Notes under the pieces: generated by a model
The model's input: only the letters and a program-made list of their open reading frames with translations
Databases searched by the model: none
What the model was told of the DNA's origin: nothing
Assembly: GCF_010093185.1 (NCBI RefSeq)
Contig: NZ_PDWL01000003.1
Coordinates: forward strand, 1 to 64,000
Length of the DNA stretch: 64,000 nt
Source: Pseudoxanthomonas jiangsuensis
GTDB lineage: Bacteria; Pseudomonadota; Gammaproteobacteria; Xanthomonadales; Xanthomonadaceae
Reading direction: 5' to 3'
In this document: one piece after another, positions 61,228 through 64,000 of the stretch
Layout of the letters: the number at the start of each line of letters is the position of its first letter
Position numbering within the stretch: position 1 is the first letter of the stretch
Position numbers and translations under genes: made by a program

Positions 61228-64000
61228 CCCGGCGCGCGTCCGCGCAGTTCCAGGGCGCGGATCCTGACCAGGTGGCGGACCATGCGCAGCTCCGGGCTGT
61301 GGGGCAGGGCGACCCCGTAGCCTTCGCGCAGGCGCTCCACCTCCTGCGGGCGGCCCAGGCCGATCGCACCGAGTTGGGCGACCAGCAAGGCCTGCTCCTG
61401 GACCTGCAGGGGCAGGGCCTCCGGCCGCCGCAGCACGGCTTCGCCGCTGGCGCGCATCGCCGCCGGATCGCGCGCCGCGGCGGCGGCATAGAGTTCGAGC
61501 ATGGCCTGGACCGGGGCCGGCTGGATCGCCGGATCGATCCACTCCGGCGCGATCCACACCCCGTGCAGGTCCGCGGCAGGCAGGTGGCCGAGGGTCGCCA
61601 AGGCCATGGCCGAGGCGGCCTCGGCCCAGGTCGCCGGATCGCGCACCGGGTCGCGTGACAGGCCCAGCAACGCCTGCAGCCGCGGTTCGGCCGCCGGCAG
61701 GTCGCGCTGGCGCGTGCCCAGTTTGCTGTCGTGCCGTCCCGTGCGCAGCGCGGTGGCCAGGGCGATGGCGCGCTGTCGCGCCTGCAGCAGGCCGTGGCCG
61801 CGCAGCACCGGGATGTCGGCCTCGGCCGGCGGCGGTTGCCGTCCTTCCAGCAGGTCCAGTACCGGCAGGCCGTTGTCGGCCAGGCGCTGCAGGGTCTCGG
61901 CGCGGTCGCCGCGGAAGCGGGTGCGCGGGGCCTGCAGCGAAACGCGCGGATGGAAGTCGCTGTGCGGCTGCGCCTGCAGCGCGTGCACGTAGCTGGACAG
62001 CAGGGCGCGGCCGCCGATCCGGCGCAGTTCCAGCGCGGCGTCGCTGGCCAGGCCCACCCGCGCGGTCTCGCGCGCCAGCGGCGCGGTCACGCCCAGGCGC
62101 GAGGCCAGCGCCTGCGGGCAGTGGCTGCGGCAGGCCACCACCACCAGGTCGTTGTCCTGGGCCAGGTAGACCGCCGCGTCGGGGAAGTTCTCCAGCATCG
62201 CCGCCACGATCGAGGCCAGCAGGGCGTCGTCGATCTCGTAGGTCTGCAGCCATTGCACCAGCAGGCCGTCCTCGGCCAGGTGGCCGTGCAGGAAACGGTA
62301 GAACTCGGTGGTGAACAGCCCGGCCACGCCGCTGACCCAGGGGTTGGACGGCTCGGACACGATCACGTCGTAGCGGCGCCGGCCGCTGGCGTAGAGGCGG
62401 CGGGCATCGTCGAAGCGGACCTGCGAGCGCGGATCGTGCAGGGCGCGGTCGATCCGCGCCGCGAACAGGCGGCTGCCGGCGGCATGCACCTGCGGCTCGA
62501 TCTCCACCGTCTCCACCCTTCGCACCCGGTCGCTGCCGAGCAGGGTGTGGGTGGACAGGCCCAGGCCCCAGCCGATCACCCCGACCTGCTGCGGCCGCGG
62601 ATGCAGCGCCAGCGGCAAGGCGCCGAGGGTGACCATGGTCAGTTCGTCGCCGCCGGGCGGATCGTCCAGGCGCATGGCCATGGCGCCGTCGGACTTGCCG
62701 TTGGTCAGCAGCGACAGGGTGCCCCGCTCGGGCGAGCGCACGACGCCGATGGTCGCGGTCTTGCCGTCGCGCAGGAACGGCACCTGCAGCGCGTCGTCCA
62801 GGCGGGCATGGCCGGTGCGGAACGCGCCCGACAGCTGCGCGCGCGGATCGGGCCGGCCCCACAGCAGGGCGATGCCCAGCGCGGCGGTCGCCGCCGCCAC
62901 CAGCGCGCCGATCCGGCGAGGCGGCAGTTCGCTGCGGGCATGGGCCAGCAGCCAGAAACCCAGGGCGATGTCGCCGGCCGCGGCCAGGACCAGGCCCAGG
63001 CGCACGCCCAGCACCGGCACCAGCAGGTGGGTCATCAGCAGGACGCCGGCGATCGCGCCCAGGGTGTTGGCCGCGTACAGCCGGCCGATGGCCGCCTCGC
63101 CGCCGCCCTCGCGCAGCAGGGCCAGGGTGAACAGCGGCAGGGTGGTGCCGGCGAAGAACGCCGCCGGCAGCATCACTGCCAGCGCGATCCCGGCGCTGCC
63201 CAGCAGGAACAGCCGGTAGCCGACATCGGTGCGCGCCAGCGCCTGGACCAGGGCCGCGGTCCAGTCGAAGGAATGGGCGAAGGCCAGCAGGGACAGCAGG
63301 GCGGCCACGCCCATCGCCACCTGGGCCAGGGCGGCGGTGCGCAGCGGATCGGGCAGCCGCGCCGCGCGCCGCTGCACCCAGGCGCCGCCGAAGGCCAGGC
63401 CGAGCAGGAACGCGGCCAGCATCAACTCGAAGCTGTGCACGGTGGTGCCCAGGGCCTGGTTGAGCAGGCGGACCCAGCCGATCTCGTAGACGAAGGAGCA
63501 GGCGCCGGAGAGCAGGCCGATCCAGAGCACGGCGCGGGTCCGTGGCGTGGACGCCGTCGTGCTTGCGGGGGCACTTTGCCGTGATGCTGTGGTTGCGGCT
63601 TCGTCTGTCGGCATGGCCTTGGAGGCGCGCCGCGAGAGCCAGCCGGCCGCCGCGGCCACCGCCAGGTTGGCGATCCCGGCCACCGTCATCGCCCCGGGCA
63701 TGCCCAGCCGCGGCAGCAGTAGGAAGGTCGCCCCGAGCGCACCCAGGGCCGCGCCCAGGCTGTTGGCGAAATACAGGCCGCCGAGCACGCGGCCGTCCTG
63801 CGCCGGCCCGGCCGCGCGCAGCCAGCCGGCGCTGAGCAGCGGGAAGGTGGCGCCGAGCAGGAGGCAGGCCGGCAGGATCAGCAGGGCCGCCGACAGCCAG
63901 GGCCACAGCTGGCCGGCGCTGCCGTCGCCGAGCGCGGCCAGCACCGTTTCCGACAACCCGGCGTAGCCCAGGAACAGCGGGTGGAAGGCCAATCCGAGCA
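61200..64000 (-). CDS. Fused membrane/spermidine-synthase-like protein (5' end outside window)
   Basis: At least 933 residues; the frame continues beyond the right edge, so the start is not visible. The N-terminal half has many membrane helices with two similar blocks (GGLYFANSLGAALGALGATFLLLP and GRLYAANTLGAIAGVLLMTHLLVP). The middle is a spermidine-synthase-like Rossmann domain (GVIGWGLGLSTHTLLG, VEIEPQVHAAG, DDARRLY, YDVIVSEPSNPWVSGVAGLFTTEF), and a helical C-terminal region follows. The SAM-type fold is kept, but true aminopropyltransferase activity is doubtful in this fused family. Confidence 0.85.
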   Translation of the reverse strand, partial: LGLAFHPLFLGYAGLSETVLAALGDGSAGQLWPWLSAALLILPACLLLGATFPLLSAGWLRAAGPAQDGRVLGGLYFANSLGAALGALGATFLLLPRLGMPGAMTVAGIANLAVAAAAGWLSRRASKAMPTDEAATTASRQSAPASTTASTPRTRAVLWIGLLSGACSFVYEIGWVRLLNQALGTTVHSFELMLAAFLLGLAFGGAWVQRRAARLPDPLRTAALAQVAMGVAALLSLLAFAHSFDWTAALVQALARTDVGYRLFLLGSAGIALAVMLPAAFFAGTTLPLFTLALLREGGGEAAIGRLYAANTLGAIAGVLLMTHLLVPVLGVRLGLVLAAAGDIALGFWLLAHARSELPPRRIGALVAAATAALGIALLWGRPDPRAQLSGAFRTGHARLDDALQVPFLRDGKTATIGVVRSPERGTLSLLTNGKSDGAMAMRLDDPPGGDELTMVTLGALPLALHPRPQQVGVIGWGLGLSTHTLLGSDRVRRVETVEIEPQVHAAGSRLFAARIDRALHDPRSQVRFDDARRLYASGRRRYDVIVSEPSNPWVSGVAGLFTTEFYRFLHGHLAEDGLLVQWLQTYEIDDALLASIVAAMLENFPDAAVYLAQDNDLVVVACRSHCPQALASRLGVTAPLARETARVGLASDAALELRRIGGRALLSSYVHALQAQPHSDFHPRVSLQAPRTRFRGDRAETLQRLADNGLPVLDLLEGRQPPPAEADIPVLRGHGLLQARQRAIALATALRTGRHDSKLGTRQRDLPAAEPRLQALLGLSRDPVRDPATWAEAASAMALATLGHLPAADLHGVWIAPEWIDPAIQPAPVQAMLELYAAAAARDPAAMRASGEAVLRRPEALPLQVQEQALLVAQLGAIGLGRPQEVERLREGYGVALPHSPELRMVRHLVRIRALELRGRAPGQPAAPPAR

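Noticed and set aside
60772-63906. 1044-codon minus-strand frame
   Set aside because: It shares the strand with the spermidine-synthase-like gene but in another frame, and reads as Arg/Pro/Gly repeats; the chosen frame has real helices and motifs.
61200-64000. Link of the spermidine-synthase-like protein to the polyamine locus
   Set aside because: It is over 37 kb away, membrane-fused and of a family not shown to make spermidine.

Overview
The window is a 64-kb piece of a very GC-rich gammaproteobacterial chromosome. Gene content and order point to the Xanthomonadaceae/Lysobacteraceae (Lysobacter, Luteimonas or Pseudoxanthomonas type): phoB-phoR-ppk-ppx in one run, pilT-pilU opposite yggS-proC, tig-clpP-clpX-lon-hupB, REP palindromes headed by GTAG of the Stenotrophomonas/Xanthomonas kind, and the end of a chromosomal integron. 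The genus is inferred from layout, not from a database match.

Layout. 1-1500: distal end of an integron cassette array with four attC sites and small cassette genes (a membrane-protein tail, a frameshifted TonB-C-like protein, an unknown protein, an ABM-type monooxygenase). 1.6-9.7 kb: transporters (EamA, YczE, two MFS), dapA and a MocR regulator, separated by GTAG-REP pairs. 9.8-11.7 kb: a receiver-receiver-GGDEF protein followed by bacteriohemerythrin. 11.8-23.8 kb: a complete polyamine uptake and gamma-glutamylation locus, with puuB and a puuA/spuI-type ligase on one strand and spuA-B-C, two binding proteins and spuF-G-H on the other. 23.8-24.2 kb: a non-coding stretch with a large cloverleaf-like palindrome. 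24.2-33.2 kb: pirin, yggS-proC-DUF4426, pilT/pilU, a YitT-type protein, yqgE-ruvX-pyrB. 33.3-42.8 kb, minus strand: a VWA lipoprotein, ppx, ppk, phoR, phoB (with a Pho box), bepA. 42.9-45.6 kb: glutaredoxin, an AhpD-like protein, NAD-type isocitrate dehydrogenase, YbhL. 45.7-46.4 kb: five tRNA genes. 46.7-55.7 kb: proteostasis block tig-clpP-clpX-lon-hupB-tRNA-Val-tRNA-Asp-ppiD, with a sigma-32-like promoter before lon. 55.8-64 kb: mltD-gloB divergent from a methyltransferase-like gene, rnhA, dnaQ; a PP2C phosphatase; tRNA-Ser; a DUF6165 protein; and a membrane-bound spermidine-synthase-like protein cut by the window end.

How the genes work together. The spu/puu genes import putrescine and spermidine and degrade them by gamma-glutamylation, amine oxidation or transamination, and amide hydrolysis; neither a dedicated regulator nor the aldehyde dehydrogenase is in the window. 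The Pho block links phosphate sensing to polyphosphate making and breaking. The tig-clpPX-lon-hupB-ppiD block serves folding and turnover of proteins in cytosol and periplasm. No CRISPR array, prophage, insertion sequence or recognisable defence system is present. The least ordinary signals are the integron end, REP elements whose GTAG heads form the stop codons of flanking genes, the cloverleaf palindrome at 23.9 kb, the inverted heptamer arrays between pilT and pilU, and start codons placed 6-7 nt after TANNNT boxes.
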